A stretch of DNA of 64,000 bases from Tolypeutes matacus (GCA_026826555.1 JAKSZT010054396.1:12327009-12391008), one strand, 5' to 3'; counted from the stretch's first letter, positions 22,330 through 34,765 are shown. Notes: generated by a model not told the origin, from the letters alone. A program made the numbers and translations.

Positions 22330-22480
22330 TTCTTATATATCAGGCACTACTCATCACTGATTTAATACTCAGAGGAACTCTAAAGTATTAACATTATCCC
22401 CATTTTACAGACGAGGAAGCTAAAGCACACAAAGATGAAGGAACTTGTCCAAGGCTACGGAGCCCAAGCCCTCAGACAGG
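22330..22480 (-). repeat. MIR/L2-like fragment
   Basis: ATCAGGCACTACTCATC... , ACATTATCCCCATTTTACAG, ACGAGGAAGCTAAAGCAC and GGAACTTGTCCAAGG follow the order of the reverse MIR core. Confidence 0.55.
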
Positions 22481-23691
22481 GGATGTCTCTTCTCATCATT
22501 GCCAGCAGTGGGTGGGCAGCATGCCCTGTAGGAAGGGCTTCCCTTAGCTGAGCAGCCAGGCCGTCTACTGATTGCCCCAGCTTCCCAGTTCTCCATTCTC
22601 TCTCTTTGGGTTTAGATTCCAGGGAAGCCAGTAAAATTGAGGCCCAAGGTCTGCAAGAAATTTCCCAGGGCTACAGAGACCAGATCCTGGTGGTAAGAAC
22701 AGTAAGAAACCGTATGTCCAGCACAGGACTATACCCCAAACCTCAGCTCTACCTCTGTGAAGCCTTTGTCCACATCTCCGCCTCCCAGCAGATGCCATCT
22801 CTCCCTCTACAGAACTGTCCAAACACCTTCTTGTCAACTGCCCTCCTAATGCACACTTGCTCTACTGCGTGTTATTTTCATTTGAGCCTGTCTTTTCCTA
22901 ACACTAGACTGGAAGCCACTTGAGGGCAGGGTAGTGCTAATGACAGAGCAACCCCAAAGAAATGTTAGCTGTATTAACTGGTAAGTTATGGTGGTTCCCC
23001 AGGAGCCTGATGTTCAGGCTGAGAATCACTGCAGGTTGGGGTGGGTGGGCCTAGTGAGAAGGTTCCATGCTGATGCTGCCCTAGACCCCTGGGGGGCCTC
23101 TTTGGACCATAGGACTCTCCTCCCTGAGGGTGAACTCCAGGCCTCCAGGCACCTCTTCTCCCACCAAAGATGCTACATGGGAGAGAATGTCAAGGACCCA
23201 AGAACCTCTTTAAGCAAGCATGCCTGGCCCAGTTACAACCCAGCCAAGTCCAAAACTGGTAAAGAGTCCAACAAGTTGCTCAAGTGAGCCATCAGGGGTG
23301 GTCCTATAAATAGATGGGTGTCTGTAAAAGGTGAGGCTGGTGGGATCCCCAAATACCAAATGCACTGCTTATCATTTCACCTTTCCTTGTTGGACCTTTG
23401 AGCCGTGCCTGAAGACTCTATGCATCTCCTTTTAGGATTCCAACCCTCTTGGCAGGGGTAATACTTTGGTTCCTTCTCATCAATAATCGAGGAGCATTAG
23501 TAGTGGATGAGACCTCAGATACCAGCAGGGCCTTAGGGTGTCAGGTGTGCTGGTGGTTTTACAAATGTTTGATTCAAATTTGGTTAAAAAATATTTTAAC
23601 TATATTTTAAAAAACTAATTAAAAAATAACATATACTCAACTATGTTCAACTCAAAATATTAGCATTGGATACTGTTACCGGGCATTGTAT

Positions 23692-23900
23692 TGTTAACTT
23701 ATTTATTTATTTTTTAAAGATTTTATTTATTTATTCATTTATCCCCCCCCTTGCTGCTTGTGCTCGCTGGGTCAGCTAACCACGCCGTGCGGGCGGGCTT
23801 GCCTTCACCAGGAGGCCCCGGGAACCGAACCCGGGGACTCCCATATGGTAAACGGGAGCCCCACCGATTGAGCCACAGCTGCTTCCCTGTTAACTTATTT
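23692..23900 (-). repeat. DAS-type SINE, full length, with 13-bp target-site duplication
   Basis: The element body is 23705-23887. It reads in reverse from the tRNA-like head (GAAGCAGCTGTGGCTCAATC, B box GGTTCGGTTCC) to a tail of TAAAT repeats. The duplication TGTTAACTTATTT is perfect at 23692-23704 and 23888-23900. It lies in the same orientation as MAP2K5. Confidence 0.95.
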
Positions 23901-23904
23901 TTTG

Positions 23905-26128
23905 TAGCTCTTTGAGCAAAGTCAGTCCCTCTGTTAGATCTGTGCATATTATTCAACTTCTTATACACTGCTGACAACTAGGAGGGCTTTGTGCACTGAT
24001 CATTTTTTCCAGGGCTGTGATGTCCATTCCTGGGAAACTGCAAGTTTGAGTCCAACACCAGAGCCCAGGTGCATCAAGCCCATCAAACGCAGGTGAGGCT
24101 CAGTGCACTGGCCGGTGCATGACCCCACCTGACTCAGGGGCAGCCATGCAATACTGAGCAAGCAGGGGTTGGGTCAAGGCCACCCTGGGTTCTGATGGTG
24201 TCAGTGCTTCTTGTAAGGTTGGAGAACCTCTGGTGTGACCTACATATTTACCATAAGAAAGCCATATGAACAGTTGGTAGTTACTTTCAGTGATTAAAAA
24301 TTGAAATAAAATCTTTCTGTCATTCCCTTCTTAAGCTTCTACATTGGTTTAAAGGATGCCTAAATTGAGACTGCAAGGTGAGCTGTGGACAAGTGGGTTG
24401 AGTCAAGATTTTCTTGATACTGTGCTATAAAATAAAATACAGAAACAAGCTGAATGATGATATAAGATTGCAACTATCATCTATGGCCCTAGCTCTCAGA
24501 TTTTTGTGTTCTGCAAGAGATGTGTCATGGAAAAAACTTTATAAAGAAGCAAATGTCTACAACAAATACCAACACATCAATGCAAAAAAAAAAAAAAAAA
24601 AAAACCCACCTCTTTTCTAGATCAATATTGAGGTTCTGCATATAATTTTGTGGAATAAAAGGCATTCTACTGCTAAAGTTTCAAAACTACCAATCTAATC
24701 CATCCTTACCCAGGAGAAAATTTCTGATTAGAGAAGGTAAATGGTTTATGGAGGCACACACAACAAATGTTCAATGTTTGTTAAACTGTTGACAAGTGGC
24801 AGGGCAGCCTTTATAATATTAATCACATGGGATGATAAGTTATAATCACCCCTGGGGTTCAACTCTGGTCCATCAAGAGGACATGATGTTTCCAAAGGTC
24901 TCCATGAGTCACTCTATGCCCTGTGCTTATAGGGCGGCCATTGTACTGGTACAGTGTGGTATGGGGAGGCAGCAAAGGATGACTCCAGTGGACCATGATG
25001 ACAGAGGTGAACATGGGATGCTGGTGCTCCTAAGTTTTTGTTTGGGGGAGCTGAGCCATTTGGATGGCAGAATGGTGCCACTGGCCCTTATTGGGGACTA
25101 CCAGGTGGCTGCCCCAGGCATAGGCCTCAGATAGGACTAGGGGGTGGTGGTGGCAGTGGGCATGCTGCCCACCCCCCCCAGGCACTCCTGGGCTGGGCAG
25201 ATGCCCAGAGGAGTCAGGACCAGAGGGTGTCAGAGGGAGAGTGGGATAGTGCTGACACTCATGCTGGAGTAGCTGAATCTGCAGTTAGTCCAAGCAGTGA
25301 ACATAGGGCCAGTTAAAGGAGACTGAATGTTCAAGGTTTGTCTTTTGGGTGATGGCTGTGTGCTGGTGGATTAAAGGAAGGATTCTTTCTGCCCTCTAAT
25401 TTTCTTTTACGTCTTGAGTTTTGATGTTTGAGCTCTGAGATCTTGGCTGTGTATGTGTGCGTGCACATGTATGTATATGCGGGCACGTGTGTATATAGGA
25501 GAGAGAAAGGGTGGCAGACAATGAGAACAAGCACAAATTGTAGCACACAATGGGAGCTCAATAAATGTTTGTTAAAATAAAATAGAACTGACTGGTACTG
25601 ACAGTGAGTAAATGAAGAGTTCTGGTAAGGTGAGAGACTAAGAGAGCCTGAAAGCCCTTCCCTCTACAAACCCCTAAACATGCCAGACAAAATAGAACAA
25701 TTTATTTTTTAAAGCATAGCTGAGCTCCTAAGAAAAGGAAATCTCCAAGTGTTAACAATGAAGAAACTGAAAACCAGAATTATGGGTGCATGAGTGGAAG
25801 TCCTGTGGCCCTCAGGGAGCTACTGATAACACTAGATGACTGATTTTGAAGATCCAAAAGCAAAGTAAAAAGTGAAATCCTGGATGTGATGACATGTAAG
25901 ATGGAAAAGGAAGTGGTCCTAAACTCTTAAGGCCCTTACGTTTGGGAGGAGAGAGGCTGTGGCAAAGACTGCGAGTTGCCTCCCAATATCTATTCCCTCC
26001 TCCTTTGTAATCAAAATCCTGATTTTTAGCAGGGAACACTGTTACTTAGCAAAGCAACTATATTCCCCAGACTCCTTTGTTTCTTGTTTGAGTCAATGTC
26101 ATATAAGCAGATATACTGTGTGCCAATT
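23905..26128. other. Intronic unique sequence
   Basis: Contains an A-run at 24583-24604 and a GT/TATG-rich patch at about 25445-25500. Nothing else is recognisable. Confidence 0.4.
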
Positions 26129-26340
26129 CTATGAAGTATCTTTTTTTTTTTTTTTTAAAGATTTTATTTATTTATTCATTTATCCCCCCCTTGCTGCTTG
26201 TGCTCGCTGGGTCAGCTAACCACGCCGTGCGGGCGGGCTTGCCTTCACCAGGAGGCCACGGGAACTGAACCCGGGGCCTCCCATATGGTAAACGGGAGCC
26301 CTACTGATTGAGCCACAGCCACCTCCCTATGAAGTATCTT
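26129..26340 (-). repeat. DAS-type SINE, full length, with 14-bp duplication
   Basis: The body is 26143-26326, with its head at the high-coordinate end. CTATGAAGTATCTT flanks it at 26129-26142 and 26327-26340 without mismatch. The A-tail appears as a T-run. Confidence 0.95.
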
Positions 26341-26903
26341 TAAAAGAAGGGATAAGTACTTCCTGGTCCCTGTCCTTGTTCCTGTGGCCTAGAGCTCAAA
26401 TGACACCTTGACTCATAAGACAGAAGGACAGCTCACAACATGCAGCTGCCCAAACAGTCTGGGAAATCTACTTCCTGATTTCTTTCTCCTGAGTGGGAAA
26501 TATCTAGCTGTCTTTTTAAGTTTCTGTTGATTTTTAAAATCATACACAGTTAAATTCTACCTAATAATAATAAGGCAGAGAGAATGATCCTGAGGCTGAG
26601 TATTATTTGGGAGGAGAGTATATTTAGTGATTAACTTTAGGCTTTGCTAAATAAAGTTAAAAATTTGGAGTTAACCAATAAGAGGCCAGAAATAGAATAT
26701 AATTTTTAAACCAATGGAGAGAATAAAAGGGAATAAAGAAAATGTAATGCAATAGAGTGGAGAAAGGAGGAAAAAGAAGACAAAAAAAAGTATTTTAAGT
26801 ATAATATTCTTACAACATAGTATTGTATAGTATTGTAAAAATAGGATAGAGAAAAAAATCAAGTATATCAGTAAATAATGTAAATGGATTAAACTAATCA
26901 ATT
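26341..26903. other. AT-rich intronic sequence
   Basis: AT-rich DNA between two SINEs, with no recognisable feature. Confidence 0.4.
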
Positions 26904-27159
26904 AAAAAGGAGTCTTGGGAGGCGGCTGTGGCTCAATCAGTAGGGCTCCCGTTTACCATATGGGAGGCCCCGGGTTCGGTTCCCGGGGCCTCCTGGTGGG
27001 GGCAGGCCCGCCCGCGCGGCGTGGTTGGCTGACCCAGCGAGCACAAGCAGCAAGGGGGGGATAAATGAATAAATAAATAAAATCTTAAAAAAAAAAAAAA
27101 TAAAAAAAATAAATAAATAAAATGTAAGTATTTAAAAAAAAAAAAAAAAAAGGAGTCTT
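26904..27159 (+). repeat. DAS-type SINE with long A-rich tail
   Basis: The body is 26917-27146, from GAGGCGGCTGTGGCTCAATC through the B box GGTTCGGTTCC and the AGCAAGGGGGG core. The tail is TAAA-rich, then a repeated AAATAAATAAAAT block. AAAAAGGAGTCTT is duplicated at 26904-26916 and 27147-27159. The doubled tail suggests slippage or two rounds of A-tail growth. Confidence 0.93.
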
Positions 27160-28062
27160 AACAACAAAAACAACTCAACTGAAAAATAGGTAAAAGATTC
27201 CAATACATATTTCTCCAAAGAAGATATAAAAATGGCTCATAAGACATGAAAAGATGCTCAACATCATTAGCTATTAGGGAAATACAAATTAAAACAACCA
27301 GATACCACCTTATGCCCACTAGAATGGCTGTTATTAAAAAAAAAACAAAACAAAAAAACAAAAAACAAAAAAAAAAAACAGAAAAATAACAAGTGCTGGT
27401 GAGAATATGGAGAAAAAGCAACTCTCAAACATTGTTGGTGGGAGTGTAAAATGTTGCAGCTGCTGTGGAAGACAGTTTGGCGGTTCCTTAGAAAGTTAAA
27501 CACATAATTACTATATGGCCTGGCAATCCTTCTTTTAGGTATATACCCCCCCAAAACTGAAAGCAGAAACTTGAACAAATATTTGTATGCCAACATTCGT
27601 AGCAGCATTATTCCCAATAGCCAACTAAAAAGTGGAAGGAATCCAAGTACTCATCAGCAGATGAATAGATAAACAAAATGTGGTAGAGCCGTACAAGGGA
27701 ATATTACTCAGCCATGAAAAGGAAGGACGTTCTGATACATGCTATGTCATGACTGAACCTTGAAGAGATCATGCTGAGTGAAATAAGTCAGATACAAAGA
27801 GACAGATATGATTCCAAGCATATGAAATAACTAGAATATGCAAACTCAGAGAGACAGAAAGTAGAATATACGTTAATAGGGGAGGGGGGAGGGGAGGAGA
27901 ATAGGGAATTAATGCATAATGGGTACAATGTTTCTGTTTGGGGTGATGCAAAAGTTCTGGTAATGGGTGGTGGTAAGAGTTATGCAACAATGTGATGTGG
28001 CTTGGGAATGGTTGAGATAGGAAATTTTATGCTGTATATATGTTATGACAACTAAAAAAAGA
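27160..28062 (+). repeat. L1 3' end (ORF2 C-terminus and 3' UTR), decayed
   Basis: Characteristic L1 ORF2 terminal text is present: ATTTCTCCAAAGAAGATATA, AAAAGATGCTCAACATCATT, AATACAAATTAAAACAACC, AGATACCACCTTATGCCC, then TGTGGTAGAGCC...ATATTACTCAGCCATGAAAA and GTGAAATAAGTCAGATACA. The frame is broken by many stops and an A-rich expansion at 27336-27380. A G/A-rich 3' UTR (about 27880-27900) follows. The insert is antisense to MAP2K5 and inactive. Confidence 0.88.
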
Positions 28063-31000
28063 GAGACTAAAGAGACAATGACAAATGCAATATGTGATCC
28101 TGGACTGGATCTAATAATGGAGGAGTAAATGCTTAAAAGGACATTATTGGGACATATGAAAAACTGAAATATAGACTGTAAGCTTTATATCAATGTTAAA
28201 TTTCTTGAACTTGAAAACTACTTAAGGTTACATAAGTAATCTATCTATACTTGTTCTTAGGAAATGTACATAGATGTATTAAGTGTTCACGTACGCATAC
28301 AACCCACTTTCAAATGTTTAGGAAATAGATAAATAGATAATGGATGGATAAATAGATGGATAGATAGAAAGAATGATATGGCAAATGTGGCGAAATGTTA
28401 AAAGTTGGTAGATCTGGGTATCTGGGTGGTATGTTGGGATCCACCAACTTTTTTCAGCTATAGCATCCCAGAATTGATCAGTGTCTCACTCATTGAAGCG
28501 GAATGAGTTGTTGAGGTGAAGGTGAGGGAGCCCACAGGGCTGGCTGGGGCAGCCTCTTTGGAAAATTTGAAATAAGAGCATAGCAAAGGTGAAAGCCACC
28601 AAATCTAGTCTATAAGATACAGGATTGAATACTATCTGTATAGAGTTTCTGCTACTATCAATCAGCATTTTTCATTTGAAACTGCCCCCTTCTTTTTTAA
28701 AAAGGAAAGCGGCAAAAAGAAAGCAAACCATTTGCAAATTCTGATCATTTTACATCCTATAGAACCCACTTTTAGCCTTGGGCAATATTTTCTAAAACAA
28801 AACACAAAGAACCTGTGGTATTTAACTATTCTGTTATTGATTTACTGTTGTTTGCCAGGTAATGTTGAAAAAAATTAAATGTATGGAAGTTTGAAATGCA
28901 TTTTCTGTGGCAGTGAACATGTGACCTGTGTTTTCGGAGGTGGTATAGTTGGTTGTGCTCACCATGAATGACTAAAAGGAGCCTTCATTATCTGGTTAGA
29001 GATAAGCTGGCTGCCTTCACTGCAGAGCCTCATGAAACCATTGCTTATTTTCACTGGTAAGAAGGTTAAAGTTATTTATTTAGTCACAAGCTTGTCTCTA
29101 CTGGTAGTTATGCTCCAGTTTACCAGATGACTTAATTTAATAAAGTTCATTACAGAGATATTAAGAGGCTTCTATATGTCTGGCCCTAACTCTGGTTTTT
29201 GGAGTCTAGGGACTTTCCTTGGCACATTCACGGCTATTTGTTCCCCTCAGAAAATCACAAAACCTTAGCAGTTTGAAGTCTACCCTAATTCTGATTCAAG
29301 GGCAAAATGATCTTATGTTTCAAACTTGGACATTTATAGGAAACATTATCAAGTAGTATATTTCCCGTTTGGTAAAACTGTTTCCAAATCTAGAGGTACT
29401 TTATATATCAAAACGTCCCTAATTTGACACCCCCTCTAAGACCAAAAATCTAAGAGTTAAACTTTTTAAAAAAGCCTTCTAAGGCCAATTAAATATTTTA
29501 ATGTCCAGGCACTAAAACCTGAATACTTTACTTTTAAAGTGTAAGTTGCTCAAGCCTTTATTCAAGCTAATTTTCTTGTATTTTAGATTTAGATTTAATT
29601 CTAACAAACTGAGTTCTATGATTTCTAAATCTAAAATAGTCTAATAGTAGAAGAAGGGGGAAAAGCCGTTACATTGGAAGAACAAGTGACACTGAATAGC
29701 AAAACCAAAACAACAAAAACAAAAACAAAAAACCAGTTTGGAGTCAATCAGTGTAGGGACAAATGGTCTTACAGATGCCAATACCAAGAGACATTGGTAT
29801 AGCAGAACCCAGCAAATGGACAATGTTCACCATGATCACCTAAAGTAAGTTAAAATAAATTCCATAAATTAGTTGTATTTTCCCCATGTATCCCTATATT
29901 AAAGTAATTTTTTAAAAAGAGCTAAATCCTGATGCGTAAATTCTGTTTTAAGAAGATAGGGAAGTGTATAATATCTTTAGGAAGATATCTCACCTGCAAT
30001 TTTTTTAAGTTTTGATTTTATAAAGTGTAAGTTTCAATTACCTGAATAATTTCCTTATGTGGAACAGCTCATTCACTGGTGATGCTGAGTAAGAGGCAGG
30101 CTGCCATAATGAGTTCTGGAATGCTAGTATTAAGCACGGTGAAAGCTCTCACTATCCTCAACACTCTTCGCCCAGCCGCATTCTCTTAAGCTCGCCACGC
30201 AGCAGCACCATGTGCTGTCGCAGGGGCAGAGAAGCCTTCAGAGCCTCTGAATTCAGTAAAGACATATGGAACCACTTAGGGCCCAAGTTTATCTTGGCTT
30301 CCTCTGCAGAGAGTTTGATTACTTCTAAGATTTATGGCCAAAAGCCGAGGGAAAAAAGAAATACTTCACAAAGCAGATTTATAACCTCATTTTTTTTTTT
30401 TTAAATAACATTAGGGATGACATCCTATGACATAATCTTGGAATGACTGCGGGGCAACTCAGACACTCAGTGGGAAGTTTCATATTTTGGGGTTTGGAGC
30501 ATTTTCTACTTGCAAAAGTCAGGTAGGAAAGGACCAGGGAAATGAGCCGGAGAGGCGGTCAGAGAGTGAGTGTCAGCTGGTTTAATTTTCTGTGTCAACT
30601 CTGAAAATTAGGTAAACAATGACAAACCAGGCTTTTTAAATGAACTTGTCACTTCTGGTTTTCTTGATAGGGGGTAACATTTTTCAAGTCCTGGTGGCCC
30701 CAAAGACAGATTTAACCCTTGAGAGGTTAGATAAATGTTCTAAAGTCCACTCATTTGAAAACAAAAGGTTTAGTCCAAACTTACAACCTTTAAACACAAA
30801 GCCAGTTATCCTTGAGATTTAAATACTCTTTTCCTAACAATTATGGGGATTTTGCCTAGAGTCAAAGGCCCAGTCTTTTTCAGGAAAGTCTCAGCAACTT
30901 CCTGGTTTTTTCTTTCCATCATCTTTTTCCCTCCCCAGACCAACTCTTCAACCTGGTTCCCTCTGAAAGACAGTTGAAACCTGTCTTTCAACTGTTGTTC

Positions 31001-31379
31001 GAAGCATTTCAGCTATGATATGCCCCAGGAAGTGAGGGGGGCAGATTGGTGAATCTTTCTAACAGCTGCCCTTATTGGTTTTGCTATAAGGATTCTTATT
31101 CAAAGATAAAAAAGAGAGAAATACACATTATTTACATATACCCACATTTAAGTGGGGATTTTCATCCCACAAAGTGCTTTCAAGCTCATATCTTGTTCAA
31201 GAGTCTTTTGACCCCATGAAGTGGCTGGAGAGCATTACTATTATTATCTCCAATTTGTGGATTCAAAAACTAGGTCCAGCGAAGTTAAGTGATTTGGCTA
31301 AGGAAGAGCTGAGATTTGAACTGTATGTTTAGCTCCAAAGCCTGTGCCTTTCATTTATAATATGATAATAACAGCGGTT
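28063..31379. other. Intronic AT-rich sequence, mostly featureless
   Basis: Contains a degenerate GATA microsatellite (about 28326-28372) and an ACAAAA-rich run near 29700-29735. Short inverted repeats occur (see findings). No exon or SINE is visible. Confidence 0.45.
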
Positions 31380-31620
31380 ATAATTGTTAACGCTTATGAG
31401 CACCTATCCTGTGCCAGGTACTGCGCTAGGTATTTTTATTTATATCATTTCATGTGATCTCCAAAAGCCGGATCATAAAGTAAATGTTAGCTTATTATAT
31501 ACACAAGAACACTACACCTCTGAGATGGAAGGATACTCCAGGCTGAAGCATCAGGGTTGGGGCTTGAACCCGGGTTCTCAGGCCTCTGATGTCACATTTT
31601 CTTCATACTCTATAACTGGT
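31380..31620. repeat. MIR/L2-like fragment
   Basis: TTATGAGCACCTATCCTGTGCC, AGGTACTGCGCTAGGTATTT and the GGGCTTGAACCCGGGTTCTC block are typical of old MIR/L2 copies. Confidence 0.5.
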
Positions 31621-32914
31621 AGGCAATAATCGGCAATTATGCAGAAATGAGCTCACTGCTTAATCAAGGTGCAGATGCCATGGTCTGCCCTAGATAAAGA
31701 ATGGAATAGGAGAGCTGCCCTCTGATCCAGCAGACTTCGCTCCATCCCTAAATTTGATGCCCTCCCCCACACCCCGTGAGAGGGTGCTAGGTAGATTCCA
31801 AGAGTTTTGTGGATTTCACTTTCCACAGTGCAGTTTCCCCTCTAGCTCTGTGAACTTGGTCTTCTGTAAAATAAGGAGAACAGCATTAACCTTACAGGGA
31901 GAATGTGTGTGTGAAATTCCTAGGTCAGAGGCTATCATGGAAACTCATGGAAACAGTTCTAGAGCAATGACTATCAATGGCCTGATGTGACTGGCCCTCC
32001 TCACAGCTGCACACAGGTGGGTGCTGGGCAGCCATTTTTCACCTGACTTCAGCCAGTAGAGAATTTGGGGCCTTGCTCCCCATATATTAAGGTTCCTTCT
32101 CACTCATGGAACAGTACCTCCCCTGAGCCTCAGGCTGAAGAACCAACTCACTCCCCATCTAAAACAAGAAGCAGCAGACTTCTCCTGGGTTCAGAATTCC
32201 GTGTAACTTAAAACACAAATAGAAAAAAGGAATCCCAACTGTTGCGCTCACACACAGCCTATAGACAAGCCAGCAGTGCCCTCAGACAGCATTTCAAATA
32301 CAGTTTATTAGTGTGTGATATGAAAAGGGTATTTTTATTGCATGATATAATGCAATGGGACCTTGGGCGCTCTGTGGAAAGACCTCACACTCAGAAGTGT
32401 AATGAACCCATAGTCCCCAAAACATTATACTGTACATTAACCTATCATTAATGGCACATTAGGGCTAGGGGCATTGCACGCTTGCTGGTCAGGGCTCCAT
32501 CAGGACAGTGTTGAGAAAACCACACAGTCTTCCCAGGCTTAAAACAAATAGAGAAAATAAATATTCCTGATGTCTACAGGCAGCTTTAAAGGAAGTTCAA
32601 TCCCAGCTCTGCCTTGCAATTTCCAAGCCTGCCTTTTTAAGAGAGGAAGCAAGACACATAACCAAACAAAGGAAGAAGAAAACAACCCACTTGTAGTTTA
32701 CCCCCAGTCACTGGCACTGCCACCTTAATGCTGGCTTGGCAAGCCTAAAAGCTGCCCAAAGGACAGTTGGGCCCAGAGCACAGAATGAAGAAGTGAAAAG
32801 GGCCTTCAGAATTGTGTGGCCACCTCTCTCACTTTCAAGATAGGGAAATCAAGGCTCAAAAAGATGAGGGAAGAGACAACCTGTTCCACAGAAAAACAGG
32901 GAAAGGACATGAAA
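31621..32914. other. Intronic unique sequence
   Basis: No gene or named repeat is recognisable. Confidence 0.4.
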
Positions 32915-33480
32915 AAAACTTCAAATGGCTAGTAAATATGGGAGGGGGGGGAGTTCAACCACATGTTTAATAAAATAAATACAAATTAAAACAAAAACTA
33001 GAAACCTGTTTTACCACTCATCAGATTGGCAAAGACCTGATAATCTAGTATCAGAAGAGGTGAAGGGACACAGCATTCTCATACAGGTATACAAAGATGT
33101 ATATAATCAAGATGGGCAACATTTTAATGGCACAGAATTGGAATGGTCAAAATATTCCATGACAGGGTCCTAGAGGAAGAAGTCATCCATACAAGGAAAT
33201 ACCATGCAGCCATTCAAAAGAATGAGGAAGGCCTCTACTGAAAGACTTCAAAGACATATTATGTGAAAAAGACAAAGTGCAGAATAAAGACTTAAAAATT
33301 CTAGAAGGATACACAAGCTACTAATGGTGCTAATCTTTGAAGACTGGGCCTTGGGCCCTTGGAGGAGGGGGGCACGATTGTAAGAGGATCAGCTTATTTT
33401 ATATCTTTCTGTACTACTTGACTATTTAACCATAATTTAAAAACTAGTTTTAGAAAGTGGATGATTTAAAAAAAGAAAGC
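32915..33480 (+). repeat. Old L1 fragment (3' region)
   Basis: AAATACAAATTAAAACAAAAAC, CACTCATCAGATTGGCAAAG, AGGAAATACCATGCAGCC, ATTCAAAAGAATGAGGAAG and TATGTGAAAAAGACAAAGTGCAGAA are typical of an ancient L1 3' end. It is heavily mutated. Confidence 0.65.
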
Positions 33481-33515
33481 GGATGAGGAGGAGGGCAGGA
33501 GCAAACATTTTTGGC

Positions 33516-33736
33516 AACCTATTATTTTCTTTCTTTCTTTTTTTTTTTTTTAAATCTTTATTTATTTATTCATTTATCCCCCCCTTGCTGCTTGTGCTCA
33601 CTGGGTCAGCCAACCATGCTGTGCGGGGCGGGCTTGCCCTCACCAGGAGGCCCCGGGAACCGAACCGGGGCCTCCCATATGGTAAACGGGAGCCCACTGA
33701 TTGAGCCACAGCCGTTTCCCAAACCTATTATTTTCT
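33516..33736 (-). repeat. DAS-type SINE with 15-bp duplication
   Basis: The body is 33531-33721 and is reverse oriented. AACCTATTATTTTCT is perfectly duplicated at 33516-33530 and 33722-33736. The B-box region carries small indels compared with neighbouring copies. Confidence 0.95.
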
Positions 33737-33962
33737 AACTACTATGCTAAGTACTTCACATGCTTCATTGTGTTTGGATTTTCACAAAGACAGAAACAGT
33801 AAGTGGGTCAGTATTATCCCTCTTCCACTAAAGTGAAAACTAAAGTTTCAAGGGGTGAAAAAAACAGAGAAATTATTTCCAAACTTGACGCAGCCCACAG
33901 CTACCTTTCTGGGGATAGACAGCTTGCATATCTGGGCAGTGAATTAAAAGGGGTGGGGGAGG

Positions 33963-34088
33963 GAGGCGGCTGTGGCTCGATCAGTAGGGCTCCCCTTTAC
34001 CATATGGGAGGCCCCGGGTTCGGTTCCCAGGGCCTCCTGGTGGGGGTGGTTCCCGGGGCCTCCTGGTGGGGGCGGGCTCGCCCACACA
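33963..34088 (+). repeat. 3'-truncated DAS-type SINE with internal 26-bp duplication
   Basis: The head reads GGCGGCTGTGGCTCGATCAG and the B box is intact. The segment GGTTCCCRGGGCCTCCTGG plus GGGGG and one base is then repeated (34022-34047 and 34048-34073). The copy stops shortly after GGGCTCGCCC with no A-tail. Either a deletion removed the tail or a rearrangement occurred here. Confidence 0.85.
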
Positions 34089-34499
34089 TGAAGGAAAGTA
34101 CTTCCTTAATTAAACACGAACCAACGTCAAAGGAAACCAAACTGCCGTTCTTTGGAGATGTAGGCTGCTGCAGACTAGCAGAATCCAAAGGTGAGGATGG
34201 GGGTCTGGGAATGACCTGGTGCAGTCCCTACCTTAGGACTGTGCAATGAGCCAAGCCAAGTCTCTCCCATAGTTGCAGAAAGTTTGGTCTCTGTTTTCTA
34301 ATTAGTCCATTTTTCCCAATAAAAGAGTCTTGTTATTTTTGGATAACAGACTTTGCAGTAGCATTTTAAAATGCTAGATTTTATTTGTCCTAGGGTCTGC
34401 CAATACACGTTGTAATTAAAATGTTGATCAGTAAACAGTTTAAATATATGACAGACAATGCAGTTAAAGCCTACAGTTAGGTCAATATGTGATTTAGAT

Positions 34500-34765
34500 T
34501 TGCCATTTAAAAAAAATCTCATTTAAATTTTGCATGCATTAATCACTACCACACTTCAAGGTTCTGATATCCACCTGACTACAATATTAAAATAAAACTT
34601 GCTGCCCCAGGGAAATCCTACTTATTCTTAATTGTTTCGAGGCTTTGATGGGCTTTTAATCTAAGATTAATTTATGCAATTTTAAATAACTCTTCTTATG
34701 ATTAATAAGCTTGAAAATTAAAAGGAGTCTAAAGCAATTATAATGAGCATTTGGTCATAACCTCA
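34500..34765. promoter_or_regulatory. Candidate intronic regulatory island (TCF/LEF plus homeodomain motifs)
   Basis: Unique AT-rich DNA contains CTTTGAT (34643-34649, TCF/LEF core) close to CTTAATTG, TTTTAATC, AAGATTAATT, TATGATTAATAAG and GCAATTATAATGAG. It is not a recognisable repeat. Regulatory function, for MAP2K5 or nearby SKOR1, is inference. Confidence 0.35.

Larger units (their letters stand above)
17260..23690. other. SINE-free part of the MAP2K5 last intron, with MIR/L2 remnants
   Basis: No tRNA-headed SINE occurs here. MIR/L2-like pieces are suggested near 19855-19960 (CAGATGAGGAAACAGAGGCC), 20190-20275 (AAACTGAGGCCCAGAGAGGG), 20690-20760, 22015-22190 and 22330-22490 (CATTTTACAGACGAGGAAGC). 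I see no exon, even though several short open frames are present. Confidence 0.45.

Noticed and set aside
23735..23977. Recurrent peptide like QSVGLPFTIWEAPG or GSRLPYGRPR at many positions
   Set aside because: This is the translated tRNA-like head of the DAS-type SINE, seen at every copy, and not a conserved protein domain.
24395..24604. A processed pseudogene ending at the A-run 24583-24604
   Set aside because: No recognisable coding text upstream, no AATAAA at a proper distance and no clear flanking duplication.
26917..27000. SINE heads as functional tRNA genes
   Set aside because: The heads do not fold into a clear cloverleaf with a matching acceptor stem and are part of retroposed elements with tails and duplications.
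27158..27617. Phe-rich minus-strand frames suggesting membrane proteins
   Set aside because: They are the antisense of the A-rich L1 3' end.
28486..28668. A short minus-strand frame as a small gene
   Set aside because: No start context, domain or splice signals; consistent with random intronic sequence.
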